Shown: positions 1 through 12,007 of the stretch, piece by piece
Layout: the number at the start of each line of letters is the position of its first letter
Numbering within the stretch: position 1 is the first letter of the stretch
Source of the DNA: Symbiotaphrina buchneri
Taxonomy: Eukaryota; Ascomycota; Symbiotaphrinales; Symbiotaphrinaceae
Direction of reading: 5' to 3'
DNA: 64,000 bases
NCBI GenBank assembly: GCA_001599915.1
Contig: BCIG01000016.1
Location: forward strand, 372,001-436,000
Position numbers and translations under genes: made by a program
Notes under the pieces: model-generated
Told to the model about the DNA's origin: nothing
The model's input: the letters and a program-made list of their open reading frames with translations, nothing else
Databases searched by the model: none

Positions 1-275
1 GAGGAGACAAGACGAGGCAAGACATCTTGGCCTTCACCTCCATGCCCGTCGGTACTACATAAAGTACTGGTAGGGCAGGGCAAGGCAAGGCAAGGCACGG
101 CAGAGGTGGGAACACGCAAGGCACGATACAATCACAGTCACGAAGCAGCCTTAGAGCTAAAGACCATGCATGCACCGAGGCGATAAGAGGTCCTCTCGCA
201 GCGTCTCCGCAGCCTGTGCTTCATGCTTTCTGCTCGATATAGATCCTTAATATCAAACAGATGGACTCTGTGGTC
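1..275. other. 3' flank of RTT106
   Basis: No gene seen. Bases about 69-105 hold short tandem GGCAA/GGCAC units (a purine-rich simple repeat). The rest is probably 3' untranslated region of the gene on the minus strand and spacer. Confidence 0.5.
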
Positions 276-1751
276 TTATTCCTCTTCTTGTTCGCCGTCT
301 TCATCTTCAGCTTCCGAGCCACCATCTTCGCTACTAGAACCACTGCCCTCACTCTCGCCTTCGCTTCCGGGGTCATAATCTTCTTCTTCATCGTCTTCTG
401 CGTCTTGCAACTCTCGTTCCGCCTTGGCCAGCTCGCTTTCTTCGTCCATAGGTTCCATCTCCTGCGCAGCTGCGCTGCCTTTCACGCCATTGACATTCAG
501 TTTCTTTGCGCGCCTCTGCTCAGCCATACTGGCATCTTGAAGGTCATGTTTCCGAATGTACTCGTCTATGCCCTGATAGTCCGCTTGATCTAACATAGAA
601 AATTCAAACTCCTCTTGTTCTTCGGGATTGCTGCCCTGAGTGGTAATGTTAAGGTTGAATGTCCGCTGCAAGACTGACGTGTACGATATTGACTCAATAT
701 TCTCGAACGCAAAGAAAAGCAGCGGCTTTTTGAATCCCCACACGATCCCAGTCGAGAGGAAGAAGAGGTAACCTGTAACGTCACACGTCAGTTGAGAGTT
801 CGACCGATAGACCTCCACCAAATTCCTTACCATCCTTGCTCCCTCTGAATGCCTTGACATGGTACGCTTTAGCACCTTTCCGATGGGCTTGTGTAAGCGC
901 GCTGGTGAATTGCCTTTCATCCGGTTCCACAACTCTTTTGCCGACTAAAGAGAGACAACTGTTGAGGTGTTTTCGAATAAACGTCCTGTATGTCTCCTCT
1001 CCCGCAATAGCGTTACTAGCGCTATCATCACTTTGGACCACATTGATGGGGTTGGTCTCTGGGACCGTCCATACGATGGGGTCGGTTGGGGCCGTGCCTG
1101 CGGGAACATGGGCAACAGCGTCGGAAAATGAAGGAAAGACGCAAAAGGTATATTGTTGTTGAGCTTTTTCTGGGACAGGAAGGCAGACGACATGCTCTAA
1201 TACGACATTTCAGCACTGGGGGACGGGCATCAGGTGATGGAATTCACCAACGTATGTCTTGCAATGCGACTGAGAACTCAACGTTCCCCGAGGCTGGATG
1301 CCGGGCTCGAATGCCTCCTTTTGTGGAACAAGAGATCTCCAAGCTCAACTTCTTCCTTTGCGGGACAGTAAAGGAGATATCCTTCAGCGTGACCGACGCA
1401 GGCGTGTCATCGGAATATCTTGTGGTGCCGTTCGAGCTGGCTGTAGCAGGCACTGCATCCAAGCGTCGTTTCTTCGCCGTAGGGCCATCACCGCGTACCT
1501 CCAGGGCTTTCGCCGAGTGTGCAAGCTCGTTCTTGACAAAGACAACATGTTGTGCGATAGCATTGAACAGATCCCTGTATTGTGGCGTGGACGCTGTATC
1601 ATGCCACCAAATTGAACGTATAAGCTTAGACCTTGCGCACGCGGAGTCAAATGGCGGAAGAGGGCGAGAGCTCCATACACACTGCGCTTCGAATTGACCC
1701 CTTGAGATCCTCCCTGCCTGCGAACGCATCTCCGAGCAGACTCTCGTCCAT
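276..1751 (-). CDS. RTT106: Histone chaperone Rtt106
   Basis: Rtt106 binds new H3-H4 carrying H3K56 acetylation and delivers it to chromatin during replication and in silencing. I read four exons: 1751-1679, 1593-1252, 1196-831, 772-276, giving 425 residues; introns are 85, 55 and 58 nt, GT-AG, and phases match. The second PH-like domain carries the family block [19 protein letters not shown], spanning the last junction region; upstream comes the block [14 protein letters not shown] of the first PH-like domain. The last 70-80 residues are almost all Asp/Glu/Ser, the usual acidic tail. The ATG at 1751 was chosen because the first 24 codons run through a good GTATGG donor into the conserved [12 protein letters not shown] helix. 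Intron 2 has an unusual donor (GTTGGT), so that border is the least certain. Confidence 0.9.
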
Positions 1752-2717
1752 GACGCCTTCGTAATTGGTATTGTTGCAAGGGACGTCGCTGCGAAACTCA
1801 GTGTCTCTGAAATCGGACAATGTAAATGTAGACTACCACTGTCGATCGCATCCGCAGGCTAGGCATTGGTAGGTACCTCACACAGGAGCTAAAAAGGTAG
1901 TACAGGAAGCTCGAAAACTGGTAGCTAAGCTACGAAGTTACTCTGTACAAGGCAAAAGCTGAGGCAGCGGACAGCGCATACGACGCTGCAGTGACAGGCT
2001 GACAGCACCCGTCCTCACCGGAGTCTAAGGTCGACTTCCGCCAGCTGAAACAAGCAAAGGCTACCTTACACAGGGCAACTAATGCAAGGAGCCGCGAGCT
2101 TCTGCTACTCATGTTCAGATGACAGCTGCCAACAAGCCATGCAGCACCGTCTACGAAGATGTACATTGCCTCGCACAGTCTCCTTCCATGGCCTGATTGA
2201 GACCGCTCACTGATGTGCGCACACTCGAGCACGTTGGAACCAATGTTCTTACTGGAGGCACGGGTCTGCCTTCGGAAGCGTAGTTAATATGTGGTATATT
2301 ATGTACTGATTCTCCCAATCACCCCGTAGCGTACAATAATAATGGAAGCTCCAGGAGCTCCAGACTGCGCTGTTCCAGTCACCCCAAGGGTCAACATGGA
2401 AAGCCGCCGATACTCTGACCAAGGAAACCGTGCTGAAGAGCCTGACAGACAGATCATCTGATTTTGACACCCCATTTCCCCCCTAGATCACATGCCAGAG
2501 TATAAAACCACTCAGGTGCTGACAGGTAAGACCATGATCCCTCAAATACAACATTTTTATGTCTCTCCGCGGCGCCGGTACTTTGGATATCAAGAAAATG
2601 AAGAAAGTTCATAAGAACAGAAAGCAAAACAGTTCGTAAGCGTAAGTCATAATATTGTTGTACAACAACGAGCTGGCAGACATGAACGCTAAAATCCTTG
2701 ACTGAACCTGCAACAGA
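1752..2717. other. Intergenic, no gene supported
   Basis: Spacer between two minus-strand genes: promoter of RTT106 on the left and 3' flank of the Ser/Pro-rich gene on the right. Open frames of up to 100 codons here lack recognisable domains and codon bias. I see no repeat apart from one GGTACC motif near 1870. Confidence 0.5.
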
Positions 2718-4408
2718 TCACTTTTCTTGTGAACCTGAACCTCGACTGGAGATTAGACTCGTAGGGAATTTCAGATCTTGAAGTAGCTTTCGCAGAACAG
2801 CTTTCTTAGATGGTCTCCGTTGAAGCTGGGAAGCAATCTGTTCCATCGGACCGACGATGTCTTCGTCACCAAGCTTAGGGAATTTGCCTTCACTCTGCGG
2901 ATCATTCAGTGACGGGGGCTTGACAAGAGCCACCGACTCTGCCGTAGGATCGGGCAGTACAGCAGTGTTGTAACCATTTTCTGCTGCTTTCGACATGGCG
3001 ATGGATGTATTCTTTTTCCACTCGGCATCGATGCTGGCCCATTTTTCCTCGGTAAGCAGATAGGTCTTCGACGTGGAGCCATAATGCTCGCCAATTCTCA
3101 CAAGATGTCTTGTGTAATTGCTCCGCGCCTGTTCCCAATGGCTATGCATCTGCCTGCATGCTTCTAGATCGAAGCTGTCAGGAAGATACGGCTCTGGCTG
3201 AATGGTGAAATTGGCATGGCCGAGTCTGTCTCTCCATTCATCATTTGAGTTGGCAATGATTATTGGAGGGATGTCCGTCAAGGGCACCATGGTCGCCGCT
3301 CTGGAACGGTTGAAGGATGAAATAGAAGGCTTCGTGGATAAAGGAGGAGAGGGCACCCCCGGTATTGTAGGCGTATCCACAGGGGTACTGACGCCAGCAA
3401 AGGGGTCTGACGCGTCTGCCACGGTGGGAGACTGTAAAGGCGAGACAAGAGGCGTTCGGCTAGCTGAAGACAAAGACTCCACCATCAGGGGCGGAAGGAG
3501 TGGTGTGGAGACCATACAGTCAATGTCCTGACCGTCGCGCGAATTCCTTTGAGAATTGTTCACCTCCATAGGCGTGGTATCGTCGTCATCTTCGTCATGC
3601 TCATCGAAGATGCTCTTGGTAGGGGTGGGTGGGAGTTGCAGGTCCTGCCTCTCGCGTGCTGCAGAAGCTGGGAGGGTAAGAGATGAAGAGCGCGTAGACG
3701 CAGCACTAGATAGCTTGCCAGTGCTCGGCGCATCTGATTCCATGACAGGATCTGACACCTTTCGCTCCCTCCACTTTCTGGACAGTGAAGGGAATCTGCT
3801 GCCAAGCCTGGTCGCCATACCAGCCAAGGAGGAGTCTCCTGCACGTCGCTTCTTCACCTTCGGACTACTTGACAGATCGACATCACCAAGATAGTATTCG
3901 GAAATGTCGCAATCAACGTCGTACGGCAGCGATGAAGCAGATCCGGTCGAAGCAGCATGTTGTGCATATGGCGGATGCTCTGCAATTGTGCGTCAGCTGT
4001 GCTTCCTCGGAACAGGACCTCTAGAAAGCAGGCTCGAAATTCAGACTACTCACCTGCATCTATAAAGGCTGGGAATTGCTCGACCATTTCAAAATCCTCC
4101 CGTTCATGGGGCTCCTCCACGACATCTGGTAAGGCGGCCTTGCCAGGTCTCAGGCTGTCCAAAGGCTCCTGCGGTAACGGGGGTGAAGAGGCCAACGATG
4201 AGCTTGAACTTGGGAAGCGCCCGTGACCGCGCAACGAAAAGGTTGGAGTGACGGGCGATGGGTATTCGGAGGCCGAGGAGGATCGCGAAGAATTCTGTGT
4301 CAGGGACCATGACGAGAAGTCGGGATGATCCAGCTCCGCGCCGGAAACAGACTGTGAATCCCTCTCGGCGATACGCTTGGGCAGTAGTAGTTCTCGTAGC
4401 TCCTTCAT
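2718..4408 (-). CDS. Ser/Pro-rich conserved fungal protein, function unknown
   Basis: Two exons, 4408-4054 and 3979-2718, separated by a 74-nt GTGAGT...TTGCAG intron; they join in phase to give 538 residues. I do not recognise a catalytic family. Residues 1 to about 350 are low complexity, rich in Ser, Pro and Thr, with many SP/TP sites (for example PPTPTKS) that look like proline-directed kinase targets, and a short acidic run DEHDEDDDD. Near residue 375 begins a more ordered, helical segment (SFDLEACRQMHSHWEQAR onward) rich in Trp, Arg and Lys that may be the conserved part, followed by a basic tail. The start at 4408 is the first ATG in a clean frame. A scaffold or signalling protein is possible, but that is inference only. 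Confidence 0.75.
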
Positions 4409-7400
4409 AGCTGTTCGAATGTGATGTTGTTGTTGTTGCTGTTCAATGCTGGCAGCTCAAGCCCATGCAATTCTACGCGCGCATATGTTGGTGCCACCGG
4501 CGCAAACTCATGAAAGGCGGAATGCGCATTCGAATATAACTTTGGTGTCGAGGACCTGCCGGGATGGGCTTCAAACTGGAGGGTGCCACGAAGCGCCAGA
4601 GAATCACACGTCGAGCAGTCCCTGCAAGGTCCGTTGTCGCGAAGCCACCCAGACCAGTAAAGTTTCTCCTTCCAGGGTCTCGCGTGGGACAAATAATCAG
4701 CCACCCAATGTACTCGTACCGAACAAGCAATGTTGACAGGTCCTAGCTCGCGTCCTTCTACCAACGCAGCGATGTCTGAAACTGAAGAAGCGGCCGGGGA
4801 AACGAACGACGGAGGCCGCAGTGGTTGGCAGGTGGGATTGAGCGAACGAAGGTGAAGAGTAATGAGAGAGGAAAGGAAGACCGTCTGCGGGTTGGGGGGA
4901 GAGACGAGGGTTTGTTGTACGGACGAAAGTGTATAACGTTCTACCACGGGAGCGAGAGAAGGTCGGTAGAGCACACAAAATGATGGCGGCGGGTCCCTGG
5001 TTCGAGTGGCTTTTCCCGTTTGTTGTAGCCAAGGGTTGTTGTGGTGTGTGTATGTGTATGTCTGGGTGTGGGTGTGGGTGTGTGCGTGCGTCTGTTTTTG
5101 CGGGCGGTGGATACGGAAATGTGCACGGGGAAAGAGCAGAGAGGTACAAGAGGAGAGATAGGTACAGGGGCCGCAGTGACGCTCCCCACCACACCAGAAG
5201 TCCCTGAGCTCCCGTCCGGAGCAAAAGGAAAGTTTTTGGAGTTTGCAGCAGTGGGTTCTGACTAGGAAGGAAGGTAAGGTACCTCAGGTACCGTATGCTC
5301 CTGCCCTTCCAGTCTCCTTCTTACCTTAGTCAAGATGTGCCCCGGGGTCCCCTGTTTGGCTTGTTGGCCGCTGCCGACGGGATGTTGATGTTTGTGCTCC
5401 ACTGGCGCCTGCCGGAAGGGACGCTAACATGCACTACTTTACTTTAGCCCCTGTCCATACAAGCCTGCGGCGTTCCGTAAGTTTACTGTACATAAAGTAC
5501 CTTCCTCGCCGAAGCAGAATCAATCGTACTGCGTGTAACTGCCCACCTCTCTTTCAGGAAGCTGCTACTTGTCTGCACGCCAGGTAAGGGAAGGACTTCG
5601 TACCACCCAATGTACTCGGTACCCCAGAGTGAAGAAAATCCCAGGCGCGGCTCGGGGCCTCCAGAAAGTGGCAGGGGTTGGAGCGAGAAAGCTTCCATTC
5701 TACGATTGGTGGATCTGGTCTGCCGGCGCTCTCACTAACAGTCAACTAACAGTCACTACCGCGCCAGGAACAAAAGTCATAGTCAAAATCTTCTAGCTTG
5801 TACGGTAAGATGATGAGCGAAGGTACCTCGCTGTTGGCGCTGGACAGAGCCAAAAGAGGGTCCGCCGGCATCGGTCTCCCCTTCCCGTCCGTGAAGGAGC
5901 AGCGGGTCTAAGCTAGTAGAGTTTTCCTCGCGTGCGTGCTGAACGTCCAGTAAGGTACCTAAGGTACCTTGGGTACCTAGGTTCGTACTCTACGGAGTTG
6001 TCCGCAGTGCTCTTGCCTCAAAGATGCTGCAGAAGAGAATTCGTATTTGTGACAAATGTCTGCGTAGTCTGCCTCATGGTCTAGTATTCCCTATCATGTC
6101 TACCTGAGTTTTGTATTCGTAAAATAGGTAGCCTGCCCTTCCCTTCCCTTCCTACACTCTCTATTCACTGCTCGATTCACAGTCTACATCGAACGATCAT
6201 GCAAGCCTTTCGATGCTATAAGAAAAGGGGACATATTATGCGTGCGTAATGCTGCACTTCTGGTCCAACCTTCACAGCATGTTGAGATCGGCCATAGCTC
6301 CGCATCAACGTCGTCAATTATAAAACATTATTGTGTCTAGGCACCACCCTCTGCGGCCAGATCTCGAACGGCCAAGCGTAGAGTAGGTAGTAAATGATCC
6401 TGGGTCTGACACTTGAACTTTAACGTAGGTTAAGGTAGGTATGGCTAGAAAAGTTCCGCTCCCGCGCGGCTACTGCAACATGAGGTCCAGAAGAGCCAGC
6501 AAGCCATCCACCCTGCGCGATGGTTTTTCTTTGGGGCCTGATGACTCTGCATCCTCGCCGGAGATGTTGATACAGACATTTGCACCTTGCTCGGAGCCAA
6601 TGACTACTGACATCGTCATCATGCAGCAGCCCGTACGTCAGATCGAGTGCAGTCTCCGGTTGATCGACGCCTTGATCTCGCCCGTTTGCAAATCGTGCGG
6701 TCAGGGGTGATGCCTTACTTCGTAGTGCAGAGGCCTTTTACCCACAAGCGGGGAGACGAAAAGAGCCTGTCGCTCCCTCCGACGTCCACATCTGCAGCCG
6801 TGGACATCCCCGTCTGTCGGTCCATCAAGCTTGCGTCGGGAACCACAGCACCCCTACATCGTTAGCGTCTTCTGATTGGCCTCTTCTTGCACCATCGTTC
6901 CGGCTCGCCTGGTTTGCTGGCACCACCCACGTTAGTGCCAGGCCCGGCAGGCCGAGAGAACGAACAAGAGTTTTCTTTCTCTACCACCATCGGCCGCAAG
7001 CACCGCCGGAGGCCCAACGCCGTCGACATGGGATGATGGGAGGTGGACCTGACGCTAGATCCTTTAGGAAAGCACGACATGGGGGGACGGGATCGCTTCA
7101 TCTTCCCTGCGGTAAGTGCAGCTTGTTTGTCTCTACATCACCGAGCAGACTACACTGGGCCTGCGCGGTAATGTACCTTAGGTAGCTAAGCGTGGTCTGT
7201 ATCCTGCACGTTATCGTAAAATTCAAGTGAATGTCCGCAGTACAGAGTAGAGGAAGAAGTCTGCGATTCGGAGAAATGGAGACCATGGATCAAACATCCC
7301 GTTCGCGGCGGCATTCGAAGAACTGCAGCCCCGCTCGCATCGAAGCTGGGGTTCATCTGGGTACTGTACTCGTACCTTAGGAGAGGCGCTCGGCGATATC

Positions 7401-8658
7401 GGGCGTTCCTTTGGGAATGACTTGATGGGTTGACCCAAAGGGTATCAGCAGGAATTATCGTCGTCGCACTGTCAACCGTATGTACGGTGTACCTACTACC
7501 CAGGGATGTAGCATCATGCCGGTAAAGATAAATTGCTTCCGTCAGCCGGCAACGACATGAAGTGTTCCTCGTTTCACCCCATGTTTTCCGACAATATGCC
7601 GGCCTTTTTGCCGGAAGGCATTCCCCCGTCCCGCATCGCACCGACCAAGTCGTACATGACACGACTTCGAGCGTGGTGGTCACAAAGGATTTGTTGAGCT
7701 ACCTTGAGCATACGGTGATATGAGCCGATCCAATTGCTTATAGTGTCCTGTTACAATGCTCATCTGGGTCGAGTCCGAGCGAGGTCCAAAGCAGGCTCCC
7801 TGCTTAAGGAGAATAGGGCACCAATAATGAGGGATTATAGGCAAAAGTCACCAAAGGGCGTCATGCACAAGAATTGACAGCAGGCATTCTTCCAGCCAGT
7901 GGGAAGGGAATATTCTCTTCATTGACTCTGGATGACGGACTGAAGGACGACTCTCCATAGCAGCACTCAATGATCTCCCATTCTCTCTCCATGCCGAAGG
8001 GTCGACGAGCCCCTGTCAGCTATGGCTTTTGGGTTTGCTAGCTCTATTGCAATGCCTCGATGGCCCACTAATGGCCTATGGACCCTACCGAAGAAGGGAC
8101 GAAGGATGGACTGATCAGAGATGCAGAAGGAACTGATAAGATGGCCGGTCGAGCCGTCGCATGCCAAGCAAGTTGGTCCGGCTCTTGGGCCGCCATGTTC
8201 GCTTCCTATTGCGCTCATGCTCCTCGCCCTCTGAAGGTTAATGTGTGTTGCTACTCCGTACTAGTTGACAGACAGCCTGAACGGGGGTTGGCTCAAGATG
8301 ACCTGCTAGACACGGCCCGTACTTCACCCCGCCTCTCGACATCCGAGCTGCGACCGGGAGACAAGACTTGCAGGCCACGAGCACCAACGTCCCGTTGATG
8401 CATTAGTTCGACGTCCAGCTTTCCTTACTCTCACAATGCATAATACCCGTCCCATCGATCATAATTTGCTAGTACAACAGCAATGGCTGTCCTGCGTGCA
8501 GTCGAGCAAGCCTACGGGTGAACCTCAGCTTGCCCAGAAGTTTTTGCCTGACCGTCTCCTCTGGCTTTGACAACGTGTGTTGTATGTCTGTCATCACTAG
8601 TGCCTGTCTAGGGGCCGCTAGGTCCGCCGTGTATGATTGTAGAGTCAAAATGGGGGGT
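4409..8658. other. Gene-poor 4.2-kb stretch with simple repeats
   Basis: Left end: promoter and leader of the Ser/Pro-rich gene, with a GT-rich microsatellite at about 5038-5095 (TGTGTG/GGGTGT units). GGTACC-centred palindromic motifs (AAGGTACCT type) cluster at 5271-5293, 5821-5828 and 5951-5982, with another near 7170-7190. Several open frames of 60-165 codons occur on both strands (for example 6441-6710 plus, 7186-7683 minus), but none shows a domain, a convincing splice partner or a presequence. Simple CCTTCC repeats lie near 6135-6155. I find no tRNA. The last few hundred bases are the 3' flank of PNK1. Confidence 0.5.
5038..5095. repeat. GT-rich microsatellite
   Basis: Imperfect run of GT, GTAT and GGGTGT units on the plus strand (CA/CCCACA on the transcribed strand of the gene to the left). 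It lies about 630-690 bp upstream of the ATG of the Ser/Pro-rich gene, so in its promoter or leader. Confidence 0.8.
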
Positions 8659-10605
8659 TCAAACCCAGTACCTGCTCCAGATATCCCTTTGCTGGTCGGT
8701 GCCTTCAAACTTTGACACGGGTCAGCCACAGGCTATACTTAAGAGGGTCATAGTCCAGATAGGTATGTATGCAGCGAACCTACCTGGAAGTCGACTCGGA
8801 CAATATCTTGAAAACCTTCGTCGAGTGACGGTGGGCTGAACCTAGCAGCGTAGCCGGTGAAGGCAACCTTTGGGAGCATGGGCCGATTCTCGGGATTCAT
8901 CTGGAGCAGCAGCAGATGGTCAGCCTCATTGAGTGAACGAACGGCAGTGCCGTCATTGCCTGTGAATTTCATAGGATGTCCAAATACAAAACATATCGCT
9001 CCGTCTGTCTGGTTGGGATCACTTACAGTACCAACGTTCAGGGCTCGCACAGCGTCATTGTGTTGGCATACCTTCGGATCCGTAGTGAAGTGTATGCAAC
9101 GAACAGGCACGTTGAATTTGTTCCCAAGTTGCACCCATTTGGCTCTCGTCTCCGAGTCGGCATTTGTGTTATCTTAGCAAATTTAGTTCAGTGCACCATT
9201 TCCTGATCAATCAAATACATACCCACCGCAACTGACTTGCCTTCGGTAAGATACGCGGTGGCAGCTTGAATACACCTGTCACGCTTCCCGGAGTCAGGTG
9301 CCCGTTCCATAAGACTGGTGTTGATCACTCATACTCACCGATTTCAATATATCTTGATTCACACGTTCATATCCCAGTGGCTTCATATGTGTCCAGTAAA
9401 AGGTCGATTTCCCTGACCCGGGACTACCAGAGAATACCACCAGCTCTAATGGGTTCTTTCTGGTAAACAGAAGCGGCGCTGGCAAGCAGTCAGCATAAGC
9501 ACCTCCCGGCAGGATGGGATCCGCCTCACTGCTCTCTGTGAGTCTGCCGGCAGACTGCTCCAGATATTTAGCAGGATCGAACTCCCTCGTGTATGGTCTC
9601 GGATCCTCCTTAAGGAAAAACTCCTCGGGTGTGTAAAACTTGATGCCGATATTGACAGCAAAATCCCTTGAGCCCTCAGCCATAGTACTGGTGTTTTCTC
9701 TGCCACTACATACCTGTCAGAGCACGAATGGTCTTTTGCTGTTCCTGTAGCAGCAGGCCTCCCACCGGCATCGCCCACAAACATCGATCCGTGGAGATTG
9801 ACAGCTCTCCCGAAGTCGAGGTCGTAGTCCTCTAGCATTTCTTCCCACATTCCTGTTCGCGGCTTTCGGAACCTGTCATGAGCGGTGGCGGCATAAACGG
9901 ACATGGGAAGGTCCAGCTGGCTTAGGACAGTGTTCACTTTGGTTCGGAAATCGGCCAAACGCTTCTGATCAGCCTTAGGGCTTTTTGGATCGGTCTTCAG
10001 GCTGATGCCGGCTTGGTTGCTAAAGATCACAAGACGATATCTAGGAGCGGTACGGATCATCAGTCGGCCACCTGCCAGTATTGGCGAGTCACTGCTGTAG
10101 CTCTACGCACCCTTCCTGAACCAATGCCTTTAACACGCTGGGTACATTTGGAGCCCACCACTGCCAGTCGTTGGCATCTCTTGCGAATCTATTGCCGGAT
10201 TTTGATTTGATAATTGTTTGGTCCTGACTCGTGAGTAACGTCGAGTAAGCAATTCCATTGATGTTATGAGACTCTGCAATGAAGCGCCTACAAGATCAAA
10301 TCCGGCGACTCTCTGCTTCTCTGTGGGCGGTCTCCCTTGGGCATCACCTTTGTGGTAACGAGCAACCAGTAAGCTATTGTCCACCGTTCTCCATGTAACT
10401 GGTGATGCCGGCTTCTTGGAGGCTGGAGTGAAAAAGTTCGACACAGCCTTCTCTAAATGCAAACTTAGTCCGCCGCGTTTCAGGATCTCGACATGTCTGC
10501 AGCCTCACTGGTTGTGGTGGACTCGATCTTCCTTCTAACTGCAGGAGGTGATATTGATCGTTCGTGGGAGCTAGCTGTCCGTTTGATGGAGGGCTTGCCC
10601 GACAT
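8659..10605 (-). CDS. PNK1: DNA 3'-phosphatase / 5'-kinase (PNKP, Pnk1)
   Basis: Bifunctional DNA end-processing enzyme that removes 3'-phosphate and adds 5'-phosphate at strand breaks. Nine exons: 10605-10509, 10452-10292, 10223-10111, 10040-9714, 9666-9339, 9283-9223, 9172-9027, 8900-8784, 8709-8659; 466 residues. HAD phosphatase motif FDLDQT at about 84-89 (nucleophile Asp85) is assembled across the exon 2/3 border; SNQAG at about 131-135 follows. Kinase P-loop GSPGSGKS begins near 313, and VDNTNADS further on matches the PNK family. The last exon encodes only 17 residues, ending in Trp-Ser-Arg-Tyr-Trp-Val. There is no FHA domain, as usual in fungi. The N-terminus is basic with SNFFTPASKK, a possible PCNA-binding motif. 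Eight introns make this the most divided gene in the window. Confidence 0.93.
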
Positions 10606-11156
10606 GATGCGGAACGGTCCGTGTGCGAGTCTCTTATTCATGTGGTATCATTGCGTTATCACCATTGTGCATGCTTAGCGGTGGGGTTTGCAGCTTGTCA
10701 TGGTCAGAGCTCAGGTTGGGGTAAACGCGTTGTATCGGAGCATAGCGCGTCACATGCGAACCGACCGCTCTATCAGATCTACCTAGTGCAAACAGTGGAG
10801 CTACTTGATTGGTCCAGATTTGAGCCTTTCAACTTCCCCTTCACCCTCACCTTCATCTTCAATTGACGTATTCCAATCAATCCCGTCGTGCCTGTGCCTG
10901 TGCCCGTGACTCTCCCCTGGTCTCCATTGCGGATATTCAATAGGCAACCTCCTTTGCCTCGTGGCGTCTGGGTTGTGGATGGCACAACGCCCTCCACGTG
11001 AACAGGGTCGCTGTTGGACATTGTTCTGCGTCGCCCTTTCAGCCGAAACGGGAATGTCTTGTTCCTTTTCCGACCTGGTTTCTCTACCTCTTCCCTCAGT
11101 TGTGTCAATGCGGCTTAGCAACAAGTTGAACTCGGTCGGATAAGCTGGCATTCAGT
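10606..11156. other. Intergenic, weak 116-codon open frame
   Basis: Lies between PNK1 and MED18, both on the minus strand. An ATG frame of 116 codons (11151-10801, minus) starts only 5 bases after the MED18 stop; its product would be Arg/Glu/Gly/His-rich with no domain. The same bases are open in two frames because of simple GAAGGTGAGG-like repeats, so I treat it as 3' UTR of MED18 and PNK1 promoter. Confidence 0.45.
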
Positions 11157-12007
11157 TCATCTGACCCGAGTGTCCAGTGCCAACCTATCTCCAGGATCCA
11201 GATCCACCACCCCCTTCATTGTCTCCTTGAATGCCCTGAGCTCGTTGATTGCCAAGTTCATGCTCTCAGGGCTGTTGCCGTCCTGTACTCGAACGGAAGC
11301 CTGCAGAAGATATGTGTCGTTGGGATCGGCTGCTGCCATAGAGTCGTACGACGGCAAGCTGAGTGTCGGGGCGCCGGGCGCGCTCACTGACACTGGAAGA
11401 CGCAGTACTCTATGTAAAAATGCCACGACATTGTTATGGACCAGCCGCTGGCCCTCGATAACGAACTCGGAGATGAAACTAAAGGCTGTCAGATGAGGGC
11501 AATGATCCAGAGAAAAGGCATGACTTACTCGTACCCAAAAGCTTTCATAAAGCCAAGGAGGTCGCCGTCCGCTATGTCGACAGTGGATATCAGTCTCGAG
11601 GTGACAGGTCTCCGACCTGGGACCTCTGGTATGTCGCAAAATCGTAAGCTCCAGGAACGCCCTGCGGGGGTACTATGGACGGTCCGATTATGCCCATTAC
11701 CCTGCTCGGGGCCGCCAGCCGGGGCCGACTCTCCTGAAACGAAGTCGTCTTTGGACACCTCGCCCACGAGTTGCAGGTAGAAAAGCTCCCCTTGTAGCTG
11801 CCCTTTCAAAGCCTGCGCCTGGGCATTCTGCACGCCTTGCGTGCCTCCGACGCGTACGATGTTCTGGCCGGGAAGCCTTCTTGGTTTGAAGACTAGATGT
11901 CGTTCCAACACCGACTGGGGTTGCATAGCCGCAATCCCAGCCAGGATCTTGAGGACCTGATCATGGCGACTTGCGGGGATCTGGCCGAAGAGCAAGAGCT
12001 CATGCAT
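11157..12007 (-). CDS. MED18: Mediator subunit 18 (Srb5 type)
   Basis: Head-module subunit of the RNA polymerase II Mediator complex. Two exons, 12007-11529 and 11478-11157, with a 50-nt intron (GTAAGT...TTTAG), give 266 residues. The start MHELLLFGQIPASRHDQVLK and the following IAAMQPQ are the family's N-terminal signature, and the C-terminal half has the expected beta-rich domain (YDFISEFVIEGQRLVHNNVV). Length agrees with other moulds. The gene is divergent from KGD4, whose ATG lies 985 bp away across a heptamer minisatellite. Confidence 0.92.

Noticed and set aside
4405-4974. 189-codon minus-strand frame upstream of the Ser/Pro-rich gene
   Set aside because: Overlaps the ATG of that gene in another frame, ends in an Asn run from a simple repeat and has no domain; likely leader sequence.
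8645-8675. GGGTTCAAACCC, resembling a tRNA B box
   Set aside because: The flanks do not form a T-stem, and the bases are fully explained as the last codons and stop of PNK1 on the other strand.
10801-11151. 116-codon minus-strand frame just after MED18
   Set aside because: Low-complexity Arg/Glu/Gly/His product; the same DNA is open in two frames, so openness is explained by repeats.
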